NCBI GenBank assembly: GCA_046046245.1 | Contig: JBJOKE010000042.1 | Coordinates: forward strand, 41,073-105,072 | Direction of reading: 5' to 3' | DNA length: 64,000 nt | Source: UBA4615 sp046046245 | Lineage (GTDB): Bacteria; Pseudomonadota; Gammaproteobacteria; Burkholderiales; Burkholderiaceae_E | Shown here: positions 8,105 to 17,900 of the stretch, one piece after another | How the letters are laid out: every line of letters starts with the position of its first letter | How positions within the stretch are numbered: position 1 is the first letter of the stretch | Translations under genes and position numbers: made by a program | The notes under the pieces: generated by a model | What the model saw: only the letters and a program-made list of their open reading frames with translations | What the model was told of the DNA's origin: nothing | Databases searched by the model: none

Positions 8105-8947
8105 TCAGCGCACCTCCATCCGCCGCTTCAGCTCCGGCGGATTCGCGAAGGTCCTGCGGAACGCATCGGCGCCCTCGAGCGAGAAGCGCACGCCGGCCTC
8201 CTTCACCGAGGACTCGGGCACCTTCGACAGCGGCGTGTAGCGCGGGTGATGGTGCTCGAGGTAGGGGTCGTTGCGCGCCGCGTTGTAGCACATGATCACC
8301 GTCCAGCGCCGGTTCGGCGAGCGGTTCTGGTCGGAGCGGTGCATCACGTTCGAGTGGAAGAACAGGCCGTCGCCCGGCTCCATCTCGACGTACACGCGCT
8401 CCATCGTCGCCAGCATCCGCTCGACGCGCTTCGGGTCGGCGCCGACCTGCTCGCCCGGCAGCACGCCGTGGTCCACGCGACCGGCGAGGTGCGAGCCGCG
8501 CAGCACCTGCAGGCAGCCGTTCTCGCGGGTGGTGCGGTCGAGCGCGAGCATCATCGACGCCATGTAGGGGAACAGGCAGCCGTTGTGGTACCAGTAGCCG
8601 TAGTCCTGGTGCCATTCCCACGCGCCGCCGTCGTACGGTTCCTTGGCGGTCAGCTTCGAGTGGTAGTGGTAGACCTCGCCGCCCAGCATCGCCTCCATGG
8701 TGTCCACCACGCGCGGGGTGCGCGCGGCCAGGCCGTAGACGCTGTCGCCCGGATGGTTCCAGGTGGCCATCCGGGTCGACTTGCCCTCGGCGTCCGTGCG
8801 GTCGTAGAGGCTGGCGCGCAGCGCCGGGTCCTGTTCGATGGCCGCGCGCAGGATCGCGGCCTCCTCGGCGTCGAACAGGGAACGGACGAGCACGTAGCCG
8901 TCGCGCTCGTAGGCGGCCTGCTGCTCGGGCGTGAAGATCGAGGGCAT
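8105..8947 (-). CDS. Phytanoyl-CoA dioxygenase (PhyH) family protein
   Basis: 280-aa Fe(II)/2-oxoglutarate-dependent dioxygenase of the PhyH/EctD type. The facial triad can be read: the H-x-D motif in WEWHQDYGYW (about residue 112) and a distal His in FFHSNVMHRS (about residue 205), with an Arg-rich NRSPNRRW segment behind it that would bind the 2-oxoglutarate carboxylate. The N-terminal YERDGYVLVRSLFDAEEA is typical of PhyH hydroxylases. Length is usual for the family. Substrate unknown: ectoine hydroxylase-like and many xenobiotic or lipid hydroxylases share this layout, and no ectoine genes are nearby. It stands alone on this strand. Confidence 0.88.
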   Translation of the reverse strand: MPSIFTPEQQAAYERDGYVLVRSLFDAEEAAILRAAIEQDPALRASLYDRTDAEGKSTRMATWNHPGDSVYGLAARTPRVVDTMEAMLGGEVYHYHSKLTAKEPYDGGAWEWHQDYGYWYHNGCLFPYMASMMLALDRTTRENGCLQVLRGSHLAGRVDHGVLPGEQVGADPKRVERMLATMERVYVEMEPGDGLFFHSNVMHRSDQNRSPNRRWTVIMCYNAARNDPYLEHHHPRYTPLSKVPESSVKEAGVRFSLEGADAFRRTFANPPELKRRMEVR

Positions 8948-9103
8948 CGGTGGGTCTCCGTGTGCGTCCGGTCGGGACGTGTCGTCGTGGGGTGCGGGTC
9001 CGCGCCGGGCCGATGGTCGCGCCGCCGCCCCGTGGGCTGCAAGTGCGCGTGCGAGGACCCGGAACCGCGCCCGCGCGGCCGCGCAGCGGCGGGCAGCCCC
9101 GAC

Positions 9104-9766
9104 TCAGTCGCCTCCGCAGCCCCCGCCGCCGTCGCCGTCGCCATCGCCATCGCCATCGCCATCGCCATCGCCATCGCCATCGCCGCCCGAGCCGCCGTCG
9201 CCGGCTTCCGCGAGGCCGTCGGTACCGCCGTCGTAGCCCGGGTCCGAGAAGTCGCCGCCGCAGTGCGGGCCGCCCTGGCCGCCCGGGCGCAGCCGCTCGG
9301 CCATGCAGTCGGCGACGTACTCGAAGCCGCCCGCGATCCCGAGCTTGCGGTCGAGCGCGAACAGCAGCGGCAGCCGCGCGGGACGGCGCGGGTCGATGTT
9401 CTCGTCGCGGCAGGTCCAGGTCCAGCAGCGGCGCAGGCCGGCGTTGCCCTGCCGGTCCGGGCCGAGCACGACGGCGGGCGTGTGGTCGAGGAAGCGGCCG
9501 AACGCCGCGTCGCAGAACTCGCGGTCGTGGCGGGTGTAGAGGATGAACTCGTGCCAGAGATCGTCGGCGACCTGAGAGGGCATCGACACGAAGCGCCGAC
9601 CGCTCAGCAGGTGCGCGAGGAAGAACTGCCGCAGCCCCTGCGCCACCAGCATGCAGTCGCGCGCGTGCATCTGCGGGTGCTTCTCGCGCAGCTTCGCGAA
9701 CAGGCCGGCCGGACGGCCCGCCGCGCGCCGGACCGCCGGCTTGCCGTGCTCCGCGGCGCGGGCCAC
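9104..9766 (-). CDS. Glycine-rich domain-containing protein with (Asp-Gly)9 tail
   Basis: 220-aa protein of unknown function. The core (about residues 20-165) contains SQVADDLWHEFILYTRHDREFC, resembling the family named glycine-rich domain-containing protein (plant GRDP/DUF1399-like), whose bacterial members end in a Gly/Cys-rich tail. The C-terminus here is a low-complexity GGDG tail with nine Asp-Gly pairs followed by GGGCGGD. It is encoded by a tandem GATGGC hexamer, so tail length may vary. The start is a GTG at 9766; an internal Met near residue 33 is the alternative. It diverges from the alcohol dehydrogenase gene across 59 bp. Function not known. Confidence 0.7.
   Translation of the reverse strand: MARAAEHGKPAVRRAAGRPAGLFAKLREKHPQMHARDCMLVAQGLRQFFLAHLLSGRRFVSMPSQVADDLWHEFILYTRHDREFCDAAFGRFLDHTPAVVLGPDRQGNAGLRRCWTWTCRDENIDPRRPARLPLLFALDRKLGIAGGFEYVADCMAERLRPGGQGGPHCGGDFSDPGYDGGTDGLAEAGDGGSGGDGDGDGDGDGDGDGDGDGGGGCGGD
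9131..9184. repeat. Tandem hexamer (GATGGC/GACGGC)9 microsatellite
   Basis: Nine consecutive 6-bp units inside the 3' end of the glycine-rich protein gene: seven exact ATCGCC (plus strand) and two GTCGCC variants at the left. Each encodes Asp-Gly on the minus strand. Being a multiple of 3, slippage changes the number of Asp-Gly pairs without a frameshift. Confidence 0.97.
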
Positions 9767-9825
9767 AGTGGCGCTCGCGCCCCCCTCGAGGCGCCCCGAC
9801 GACCGACGAGGAACCAGGAGATCCG

Positions 9826-10893
9826 ATGCTCAGCTACGACGTGATCGAACACGGCAAGCCGCTGCAGGTGCGGATGCGCGAGACCCCCGAGCCGCAGGGC
9901 GCCGAGGTCCGCGTGCGCATCGTGCGTTCGGGCGTCTGCCACTCGGACCTGCACATCTGGGAGGGCTTCTTCGACCTCGGCGGCGGCAGGCGCTTCCACG
10001 TGAAGGACCGCGGCTGCGTGCCGCCGTTCACCACCGGCCACGAGCCCTTCGGCGTGGTCGACGCGCTCGGCCCCGACGCCCGCGGGGTCTCGATCGGCGA
10101 CCGCCGCATCGTCTACCCGTGGATCGGCTGCGGCCGCTGCCCGGTCTGCGCCGACGGCGACGACCACCTCTGCCTCGCGCAGCGCTTCGTGGGCGTGACG
10201 CGACCGGGCGCGTACGCGACCCATCTCGTCGTGCCCGATGCGAAGTACCTGGTCGCCGCCGACGGCATCGACGAGGCCTGGGCCGCGACCCTCGCCTGCT
10301 CGGGGCTCACCGTCCACAGCGCGATCGGCAAGCTGCCCCGGCTCGCGCCGCGCCACCGGGTCGCGGTCATCGGCTGCGGCGGTCTCGGCATGACCGCGAT
10401 CGCGATGCTGCGCGCGCACGGCATCGGGCGGGTGATCGCCTGCGACGTCGACCCGGCGAAGCTCGAGCGCGCCCGCGCGCAGGGCGCCGAGGAGGTCCTC
10501 GATACGCGCGGGCCCGACGCGCTCGCGCGGCTGCAGGCGCTCGCCGACGGCCAGCTCGCCGGTGTCCTCGACCTGGTGGGCATGCCCGCCACCGCGGCGC
10601 TCGGCATCGGCGCGCTCTGCAAGGGCGGGCACTACGTGCTCTGCGGCCTCTTCGGCGGCGAGCTCACGCTGTCGTGGCCGCCGATCGCGCAGCGCGGCAT
10701 CTCGATCCGCGGCTCGTACGTGGGCAGCCTGCGGGAGCTGCACGAGGTGGTGGCGCTCGCGCGCAGCGGGCGGCTCGCGCCGCCGCCGATCGAGGTCCGG
10801 CCGGCCGACGCGGTGAACCGGAGCATGGAGGACCTGCGCGACGGCCGCGTGATGGGCCGCGTGGTGCTGGACTTCGACGGCGTGGGCGCCTGA
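9826..10893 (+). CDS. Zinc-dependent alcohol dehydrogenase (MDR family)
   Basis: 355-aa medium-chain dehydrogenase/reductase. Catalytic zinc ligands are visible in SGVCHSDLH (Cys about residue 38) and TTGHEPFG (His about 73). The structural zinc lobe is CGRCPVCADGDDHLC (about 104-118), and the NAD(P)-binding Rossmann motif is VIGCGGLGMTAI near 184, followed by ACDVDPAKLERA whose Asp suggests NAD preference. Length is standard. A good ribosome-binding site (AGGAG) lies 6-7 nt before the ATG. It stands alone, divergent from the glycine-rich protein gene and convergent on liuC. Substrate not determinable; related enzymes act on primary alcohols. Confidence 0.9.
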   Translation: MLSYDVIEHGKPLQVRMRETPEPQGAEVRVRIVRSGVCHSDLHIWEGFFDLGGGRRFHVKDRGCVPPFTTGHEPFGVVDALGPDARGVSIGDRRIVYPWIGCGRCPVCADGDDHLCLAQRFVGVTRPGAYATHLVVPDAKYLVAADGIDEAWAATLACSGLTVHSAIGKLPRLAPRHRVAVIGCGGLGMTAIAMLRAHGIGRVIACDVDPAKLERARAQGAEEVLDTRGPDALARLQALADGQLAGVLDLVGMPATAALGIGALCKGGHYVLCGLFGGELTLSWPPIAQRGISIRGSYVGSLRELHEVVALARSGRLAPPPIEVRPADAVNRSMEDLRDGRVMGRVVLDFDGVGA

Positions 10894-10908
10894 AGCCCTG
10901 GCGCCGAC

Positions 10909-11700
10909 TCAGGCCATCGGGTGCCAGCGCGGCGCGCGCTTCTCCAGGAACGACGCGATGCCCTCCCGACCCTCCTCGCTCGCGCGCGCGGCCGCGATGC
11001 GGCGGGCGGTGTCGGCCACCAGCGCGTCGTCGATCGGCCGGCCCGCGACGTCGCGGATCAGCGCCTTGGTCGCGGCCAGGGCGGCGGGCCCGGCCTGCAG
11101 CAGCTGGCCGAGGATCGCGTTGATCGCCGCGTCCAGCTCCTCGGCCGGCGCGATCTCCTGGACGAGGCCGTGCCGGTAGGCCTCGGCGCCGTCGAACACC
11201 TCGGCGGTGAGGAACCAGCGGCTCGCCATCCGCGCACCCATCGCCCGGATCACGTAGGGGCTGATCATCGCGGGGATCAGGCCGATCTTCACCTCGGTCA
11301 GGCAGAACTTCGCGTCGATCGAGGCGACCGCGATGTCGCAGGCCGTCACCAGCCCGAGGCCGCCCGCGAAGGCCGGACCGTGCACGCGCGCGACCGTGGG
11401 CTTCGGCGACTCGGCGATCGCTCGCAGCAGCGCGGCGAGCTTCGCCGCGTCGGCCTCGTTCTCGGCAGGCCCGTAGGTCGAGGCCGCCTTCATCCAGTTC
11501 AGGTCGGCACCGGCGCAGAACGCCTTGCCGCGACCGGCGAGCACGATCGCGCGGACCTCGTCGTCCTCCGAGGCGCGGGTCACCGCGTCGGTCAGCTCGG
11601 CGATCAGCTCGGCGCTCATCGCGTTGCGCACGTCGGGGCGGTTCAGCCAGATCACGGCGACACCCTGCTGCAGGGTGGTCTCGAGGGTCGAGTAGCTCAT
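10909..11700 (-). CDS. liuC: Enoyl-CoA hydratase, probable methylglutaconyl-CoA hydratase
   Basis: 263-aa crotonase-fold enzyme. The oxyanion-hole motifs GKAFCAGADLNWMK (about residue 60) and GPAFAGGLGLVTACDIA (about 105) and the acidic catalytic region CLTEVKIGLIPAMISPYV (about 138) are intact. The combination GADLNWM, the downstream ENEADAAKLAALL and the TEVKIGLIPAMISPYV segment is the pattern I associate with methylglutaconyl-CoA hydratase (LiuC/AtuE-like) of leucine breakdown. It is however separated by more than 11 kb from liuB and by the pilin operon from the rest of the cluster. No LiuR-type site is seen upstream. A broad-specificity enoyl-CoA hydratase remains possible. Confidence 0.82.
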   Translation of the reverse strand: MSYSTLETTLQQGVAVIWLNRPDVRNAMSAELIAELTDAVTRASEDDEVRAIVLAGRGKAFCAGADLNWMKAASTYGPAENEADAAKLAALLRAIAESPKPTVARVHGPAFAGGLGLVTACDIAVASIDAKFCLTEVKIGLIPAMISPYVIRAMGARMASRWFLTAEVFDGAEAYRHGLVQEIAPAEELDAAINAILGQLLQAGPAALAATKALIRDVAGRPIDDALVADTARRIAAARASEEGREGIASFLEKRAPRWHPMA

Positions 11701-11846
11701 GGGCTTCGGTCGGAGGCGGTGTCGAAGCGCGCAAGCATACCGGCCGCGGCGGACCGAACGCGGCTGCGCGGGTTTGCCCGCCGGCGCCGCATTCCGTAGT
11801 CTGCGCCGATCCCGCCTCCGAGGGCGGTGGACGGAGACCGGACCCG

Positions 11847-13511
11847 ATGACGACGACCCGTGCGCAGGCGATCGCCGAGCTCACCGCCCCGGGCCAGCCC
11901 TACGCGCTGGCCGACGCGACGATCCGCGGCCGCCCGCAGCGCGTCTTCGCCAATGCGCCGCGCTCGCTGCGCGTGATGTTCCGCGAGGCTGCCACCGACG
12001 CGCCCTTCCTGTCCTACGGTGACGAGCGCTGGACCTTCGCGCAGGCCCGGGCGCAGGCGTCGCGGATCGCTCGCGTGCTGGTCGACGAGGCCGGCGTGCG
12101 GCCCGGCGACCGCGTCGCGATCGCGATGCGCAACTACCCCGAGTGGACCCTCGGGTTCATGGCCGCGACTTCGATCGGCGCGATCGCGGTCGCGATGAAC
12201 GCGCACTGGCAGGCCGACGAGATGGGCTACGCGCTGCGCGACTGCGGCGCGGTCGCGCTGCTGGCCGACGCCGAGCGGCTCGAGCGCCTGGCGCGCGCCG
12301 ACGCGCCCGCGGGCCTGGCGGTCTTCGCGGTGCGAGCGCCCGCGACCGCGCCCGGCGTGCGCGCGCTCGATGCGCTCGTCGCGGCGCTGGGCGACGTGCC
12401 GATGCCCGAGGCCGACCCGGCGCCCGACGATCCGGCGACGATCCTCTACACCTCGGGCTCGACCGGCCATCCGAAGGGCGTCGTCTCGACGCACCGGAAC
12501 ATCCTGTCCGCGCTGATGTCGTGGGAGCTCGACCGCGCGATCGGCGAGCGCGTGGCGGGCGTTGCGGCGTCCGCTCCCCCCGGGCAGGACGGCACGCTGC
12601 TCGGGGTGCCGCTCTTCCACGTCACCGGACTCGCCGCGTCGCTGCTCGCGTCGTACCGCCTGCAGCGGCGCGTGGTCTGCATGTACCGCTGGGACCCCGA
12701 GATCGCCGCGACGCTGATCGAGCGCGAGCGGCTGCGATCGCTGGTGGCGCCCGCCGCGGTCACCGGCGACCTGCTGCGGGTCGCCGCCGAGGGCCGCCAC
12801 GACCTGTCTTCGCTGCTCAGCCTGGGCGGGGGCGGTGCGCCGCGCGCGCCCGAGCAGGTGCGCCGCATCGACGCGGTGTTCCCGAACGCGCTGCCCGGCA
12901 CCGGCTGGGGGATGACCGAGACCTTCGCGATCGGCGCGGGCATCGCCGGGGCCGACTACCTGCTGCGGCCGGAGAGCTCGGGCCGCTGCTCGCAGGTGCT
13001 CGCGCTGCGCGTGGTCGATGCGCACGGCGCGCCGCTGCCCACGGGCGGGCGCGGCGAGCTGCAGGTCCGGGGCGCATCGGTCTTCCGCGAGTACTGGAAC
13101 CGGCCCGACGCGACCGCCGAGTCCTTCGACGGCGACTGGTTCCGCACCGGCGACCTCGCATGGATCGACGACGAGGGCTTCGTCTTCATCGTCGACCGCA
13201 TCAAGGACCTGATCATCCGCGGCGGCGAGAACATCGGCTGCGGTACGGTCGAGGCGGCGCTGCTGCAGCACCCGTCCGTCCGCGAGGCCGCGGTCTACGC
13301 GGTGCCCGACGAGCGGCTCGGTGAGGAGGTGGGCGCGACGGTCTACTGCGACCCGCCGGTGGATGCCGAGACCCTGCGGGCCTTCGTCGCGACGCGGCTC
13401 GCGGCCTTCGAGGTGCCGCGCCACATCCGGATGTCCGACGTGCCGCTGCCGCGGACCGCGACCGGCAAGATCCTGAAGCGGGCGCTTCGGGACGCGGCGC
13501 GGGCCGCCTGA
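11847..13511 (+). CDS. AMP-binding acyl-CoA synthetase
   Basis: 554-aa member of the ANL superfamily that activates a carboxylic acid to acyl-AMP and then acyl-CoA in the cytoplasm. Motifs in order: the P-loop-like ILYTSGSTGHPKGV (about residue 205), the aromatic/adenine segment TGWGMTET (about 353), DWFRTGDLAW (about 431), the hinge region DRIKDLIIRGGENI (about 450) and the catalytic lysine motif TGKILKR near the C terminus. The medium length and the pattern fit a fatty-acid or aryl-acid CoA ligase. It diverges from liuC across 146 bp, so it may feed CoA thioesters into the nearby beta-oxidation genes (inference). Substrate unknown. Confidence 0.9.
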   Translation: MTTTRAQAIAELTAPGQPYALADATIRGRPQRVFANAPRSLRVMFREAATDAPFLSYGDERWTFAQARAQASRIARVLVDEAGVRPGDRVAIAMRNYPEWTLGFMAATSIGAIAVAMNAHWQADEMGYALRDCGAVALLADAERLERLARADAPAGLAVFAVRAPATAPGVRALDALVAALGDVPMPEADPAPDDPATILYTSGSTGHPKGVVSTHRNILSALMSWELDRAIGERVAGVAASAPPGQDGTLLGVPLFHVTGLAASLLASYRLQRRVVCMYRWDPEIAATLIERERLRSLVAPAAVTGDLLRVAAEGRHDLSSLLSLGGGGAPRAPEQVRRIDAVFPNALPGTGWGMTETFAIGAGIAGADYLLRPESSGRCSQVLALRVVDAHGAPLPTGGRGELQVRGASVFREYWNRPDATAESFDGDWFRTGDLAWIDDEGFVFIVDRIKDLIIRGGENIGCGTVEAALLQHPSVREAAVYAVPDERLGEEVGATVYCDPPVDAETLRAFVATRLAAFEVPRHIRMSDVPLPRTATGKILKRALRDAARAA

Positions 13512-13515
13512 CGGG

Positions 13516-14514
13516 TCAGGGGCTGTCCGCGCCCGCGCGCGGCTCGCCCGCCGGCGGCGTGCCCTGCCGGGGCGCGCCGCGCGCCGGCAGCACTCCGATC
13601 GCGGCCGCGAAGCGGTCGAACTCGGGCAGCCAGATCGACTGGCCCGCGCGGCTTCCGAACATGCCGTGCGCGTCGCCCGGCGCGAAGGTGCCGAACGCCA
13701 CCATGCGCGCATCGCCGCCGGCCTCGACGTAGGCGCGATGCATCGACTCCCAGGTCGGTCGGCTCCAGTAGCTGTCGTTGTCGCCGTAGAACCAGAGCGA
13801 GGGGACCCGGGCCTTCGCGCCGTAGGCGGCGAACGCGCGTGCGAGCCCGCCCTCCCAGGCCACGCAGTCGGTGTTCCTGAGCCCACCGGCGAAGTTCACC
13901 AGGCCCCTGAGGCCCGGGCGCTCCAGCGTGCCCAGCGCGAGCGTGACCATGCCGCCGTGCGACTGGCCCATGACGACCGTGCGCGTGGCGTCGGCCTCCG
14001 GCAGGGTCGCGACGTGGTCGAGCACCGCGGCGACGTCGTCCGCCTGCACGAGCCCGTTCGACTCGGTGTTGCAGCCCACGCCCATGTAGCTGCCGGTGGA
14101 CTTCGAGAAGCCGGCCCGCATCGGCAGCACGACGAGGAAGCCGCGCTCCACGAGCGCGCGCGACGGCAGCAGGTAGCGGGCGCGCGCCTGCCAGCGCGGG
14201 TCGCCGGCGGCCTTGCCGTGGTTGATCACCGCGACGGGGAACGGCCCGTCTCCCGGCGGGGAGAACAGGGTGACCTCGAGGGTCGCGGCCCAGAAGCCGG
14301 GCTTGGTGACGCGGATCACGCGCTCGCGCAGCGCGGCGTCGAGCGGCGGCTCCGCCGGCGCCTGCGCGCGAGCCGTCGGCGCGGCGTGCAGCGCGCCCGC
14401 GGCGAGCGCGACCGCGACGAGCCGGAGCACGCCGCGTTGCCCGTCGTCGGCGAGCCGCGGGCGGCGTGCGAGCCCTCGCCCGGTCCGCGTCGCGAGGCTC
14501 AGCGCTGCCAGCAT
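13516..14514 (-). CDS. Secreted alpha/beta hydrolase (dienelactone hydrolase-like)
   Basis: About 332-aa alpha/beta hydrolase with the nucleophile elbow GQSHGG and a C-terminal His in GDAHGMFG; a likely acid is in FYGDNDSYW. A hydrophobic stretch (LRLVAVALAAGALHA, ending at AQA) is a good Sec signal peptide, so the enzyme is probably periplasmic or secreted. The ATG at 14514 gives an odd 28-residue extension before the signal and overlaps pilE by 16 nt; a GTG at 14430 would begin right at the signal peptide and may be the true start. It follows pilE in the minor-pilin operon. It may be co-transcribed with it, but a pilus role is not established. Confidence 0.8.
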   Translation of the reverse strand: MLAALSLATRTGRGLARRPRLADDGQRGVLRLVAVALAAGALHAAPTARAQAPAEPPLDAALRERVIRVTKPGFWAATLEVTLFSPPGDGPFPVAVINHGKAAGDPRWQARARYLLPSRALVERGFLVVLPMRAGFSKSTGSYMGVGCNTESNGLVQADDVAAVLDHVATLPEADATRTVVMGQSHGGMVTLALGTLERPGLRGLVNFAGGLRNTDCVAWEGGLARAFAAYGAKARVPSLWFYGDNDSYWSRPTWESMHRAYVEAGGDARMVAFGTFAPGDAHGMFGSRAGQSIWLPEFDRFAAAIGVLPARGAPRQGTPPAGEPRAGADSP

Positions 14515-14990
14515 GCCTCGCTCTGGGCGTCGACCGTGACGAGGGCGCCCTTCAGCACGCCGCGCTGCCCGATGTGGTCGATCGCGAGCGGACCGCCACA
14601 GCCGGCGTCGGCGTCGGCCTGGGCTCCCTGCGGCGTGGCCGCGAGCACGTAGCTGCCCGCGGCGGGGCCCGCGCCGAACGCGATCCTGTACTGCGCCGTG
14701 CCTGCCGCCGGCGTCTGCCCCCAGCCGAGCTTGGTGATCAGCGCGTCGTTGACCGTGGCGCCCGACGGGTCGGCGTCGTAGCGGAAGGTCGCGGCCTGGT
14801 TGCGCTCCATCCAGAGCGCGGCCATCTGCAGGGCCGCCTTCGCCTCGGCGCGCCGGCTGCGGGCGACCTGGTCGCGGTAGTTCGGGACGGCGATCGCGGC
14901 GACGATGCCGAGGATCACCACGACCACGAGCACCTCGATCAGCGTGAAGCCTCGGTGCCCACGGCACGGCGGGGGGTCGGATCGCGTCAT
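14499..14990 (-). CDS. pilE: Type IV minor pilin PilE
   Basis: 163-aa type IV prepilin. A short positive leader is followed by the prepilin peptidase site and hydrophobic helix RG-FTLIEVLVVVVILGIVA (cleavage after Gly14, Glu at +5). Two C-terminal cysteines (in the GCGGP and EACWQR segments) could form the disulfide-bonded D-region. In betaproteobacteria this small pilin ends the fimT-pilV-pilW-pilX-pilY1 operon and acts as a minor pilin priming pilus assembly at the inner membrane. The start overlaps the pilY1 stop by 4 nt (ATGA). Confidence 0.92.
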   Translation of the reverse strand: MTRSDPPPCRGHRGFTLIEVLVVVVILGIVAAIAVPNYRDQVARSRRAEAKAALQMAALWMERNQAATFRYDADPSGATVNDALITKLGWGQTPAAGTAQYRIAFGAGPAAGSYVLAATPQGAQADADAGCGGPLAIDHIGQRGVLKGALVTVDAQSEACWQR

Positions 14991-17900
14991 TGCACCAGCC
15001 TCCAGCTCGCGCGGCCGAGCGCCTTGCGGTCACCGGTTCCGGCGAGGCCGTTCGCGGCGGGGTTGGTCTCGCCCGCGACCGCCGGATTGTTCTTGCCGGC
15101 CGCGCCCTTCGTGTGGGTCGACGTGTCGATGTTCAGGCTCGGGAACACCATGAAGGCCGAGCTCGACGAGATCTTCGGTCCGAGCAGCAGCTGCGGCGTG
15201 CTGAACTGCGCGCCGGCGATCGCCATCGCGAGCGGCGGGCGCTTGGCGGAGCCGCCGTCGGGCTTCACGCGGTCCTCCTCGTTGATCGCGCCATCGTTGT
15301 TGAAGTCGAAGGTGTCGGCCGTCGGCGGCCCGGAGACCGGATTGCCCTCGAAGATCCAGCTCCGCGCGGGCAGGCACTGCGTGCTGCTCGCGCCGGCCAC
15401 GATCGGCCGGACCGTGGTCACCCGCAGCTGCCCGTTGGGCTTGAGCATCGGCGACGCGACCGTCTGCTCCTTCGGGTCCAGCACCATCTTCCAGCCGCGC
15501 TTGCCCCCGACGTAGTCGACGACCGCGGTCTCGGCGACGCGGAAATCGACACCCGCGCTGCCGGAGGCCGCGGAGTAGGGCTGCGCGACCAGGCTGCTCT
15601 CGGCGACCGTGACGCCCTGCCCGAGATCGAGGATGCCGAGCAGGTGCTGGGCCGTCGTGTTCGTCGTGCCCTGCAGCGGACTGAGATACGAACCGGTGCC
15701 GACGATCACCTGCCAGCAGCCGTAGGCCTGCGACGACGGGCAGGCGCCCGAGCTGCCGTTGCGCACGACCAGCGGCGCGGTGTGGATCGGCCGGTTCGCG
15801 CCCGCGGCATAGAGCTTGGTCACCTTCGGCGACGACACCGTCTTCAGGTCGAAGCGCCACAGGTTGCCCTTGATGTCGCCGGCGTACACCAGATCGACCT
15901 TGCCGTCGCCGTCCACGTCCACCGGCCGCGGCGTCGACAGGCCGTTGTTCGTCGACAGCGCCGCGTCCGGGGTGCCGCCGAGCAACGCGTCGACCGCGAA
16001 TCGGCGCCAGCGCGGTGCCGCTCCGTCGAGGTAGAACGCGTAGAGCACCGGGCGACCCGGACCGCTCGCCGCCTCGCCGCCGCTCGTGTCGTTGCTGTCG
16101 ACGCCGTTGCCCACCAGCACCGCCCAGCGGCCGTCGCTCATCTTGACGATCTGGTGCGAACCCAGCGCCTCGCTCGAGATCGGCGGGCTGATGATGTAGC
16201 CGAGGTCCGCGAGGTCCGCGTGCGAGGTGTTCGAGTACTCGAACAGCACGCCGGCGCCTGCGGACAGGTCGGTCTTCGTCACGTCGAGCGCGGCGATCCC
16301 GCGGGCGCCGCGACCGAAGGTGACGACCGCGACGGTCCGCCAGGCCTTGCCGTTGCCGGTCGCGGTGTTCGCATGGCCCACCATCGGCTGGGCGTCGACG
16401 AAGTACGGGTTGAGCCGGACATCCGCGAGCGTGGCGTCGCTGAACTGCGCGGCGCGGCGCAGCATCGCGTCGGGCACGAACGACCAGGCTTCCTTCAGCC
16501 CGTCGGCCTTCACCGTGACCGCGTGCAGCGCGCCGTCGTTGCCGCCCCAGATCACCATCGGATCGGCGCGGCTGACCTCGCGGCGATACGCGGTCCATCC
16601 CGGGTGGTTCGCCTCCGAGAGCCCGGCGATCGCCCGCTCCGGGATCACCGTCGGCGCGGAGCTGACGACCGGCCCCAGCGTGATGCCGCCGCGCGAACGG
16701 AAGCCGACGCTGCCGTCGGTGCCCCGCAGGTAGGCGACGCGGTCGGCGCCCTTGCCGTCGGACAGGCCGCCGAGCCCGCGGTTGAGCGAGGCCTTCTGAG
16801 CCGCGTCGGCGTTGCCGAACTCGAGCGTCTCCAGCGTCATCGCGCCCACCGTGCCCGAGCCGTCCGGCTTCGCGAAGTACATCGGCCGCGAGGCCGCGCC
16901 CGATGCGGGGATCGCCGAGGACGCCTTGACCATGTTGCCGACGTCGAGCTTCAGCGTACTGGTCAGTCCCATCGACCAGACGTCGCCGGAGAAGGTCTTC
17001 AGGTCGTACCGGCCCTGCAGCGTGAAGGTCCGCGATTCGCCGCTGGACAGCGCGCCCGACAGCGAGCGCGTCGAGGTGGCTGCCGCCGCTGCGGCGTAGC
17101 CCTCGGCCCCGGCCCCTGACCAGAGCACCTTGTCGACCACGACCGTCTCGAGGACCTGGGTCGGATCGCCGGCCACGCCGGTGGTGACCGTCAGACGCGA
17201 GTTCGCCTCGCAGTTGACCGGATCGGGCGCCTTGGTCTGGAAACACAGCTGGCGCGGCGGCCCCTTCCAGGTGACGTCGACGCCCACCGCGGTCGCGCTG
17301 TAGAGGTTGCCCTGGCTGAGCATCTGGAAGACGACCGTCAGCGTCGGGTACTTGTCGTACGGGACGTCGCTGATGTCGAGGGTGAAGGTGTCCGGCGCGA
17401 AGGTCCGGTTCGGATTGAAGGACCCGGGCAGCAGGACGCCATTGCCGTCGCGCAGCGTGACCCGGATCTCGGACAGGCCCTGCAGGCCGCCCCAGGTCAT
17501 CGTCGGCGATACCCGCACGCGGTCCCAGCCGGTGACCCGCGCGTTCGCCGCGTCGCAGCGGTAGTGGTCGGCCGGGGTGACCTTGAGCGTCTTCGGCTCG
17601 GTGGCGGCGCCGGGGTCGCTGCAGGCGCCCATCGTGGTGACGTTGAGCTGGTAGGCGATCGCAGCGTCGCCGAGCATCAGCAGGCAGTCGGGGCGGGTCG
17701 GGTCGAAGCGCACCGAATACGCGCGGTCGTACTTGCTCGTGAACGTCGGGAAGCCCGGGCAGACGGCGTCCTTCGCGAAGTCGAAGCAGCTCAGGCCGTA
17801 GCCGTCGCCGCGCGGCATGAACATCCGGCTGCCGTGCAGGGCATTGAAGTTGACCGAGTAGACGTACTTGCCCGTGTTCCATACGACGTCGGGGACCCAC

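Noticed and set aside
9131..9184. Short direct repeats that could suggest a CRISPR array
   Set aside because: Units are contiguous 6-mers without spacers and lie inside a reading frame.
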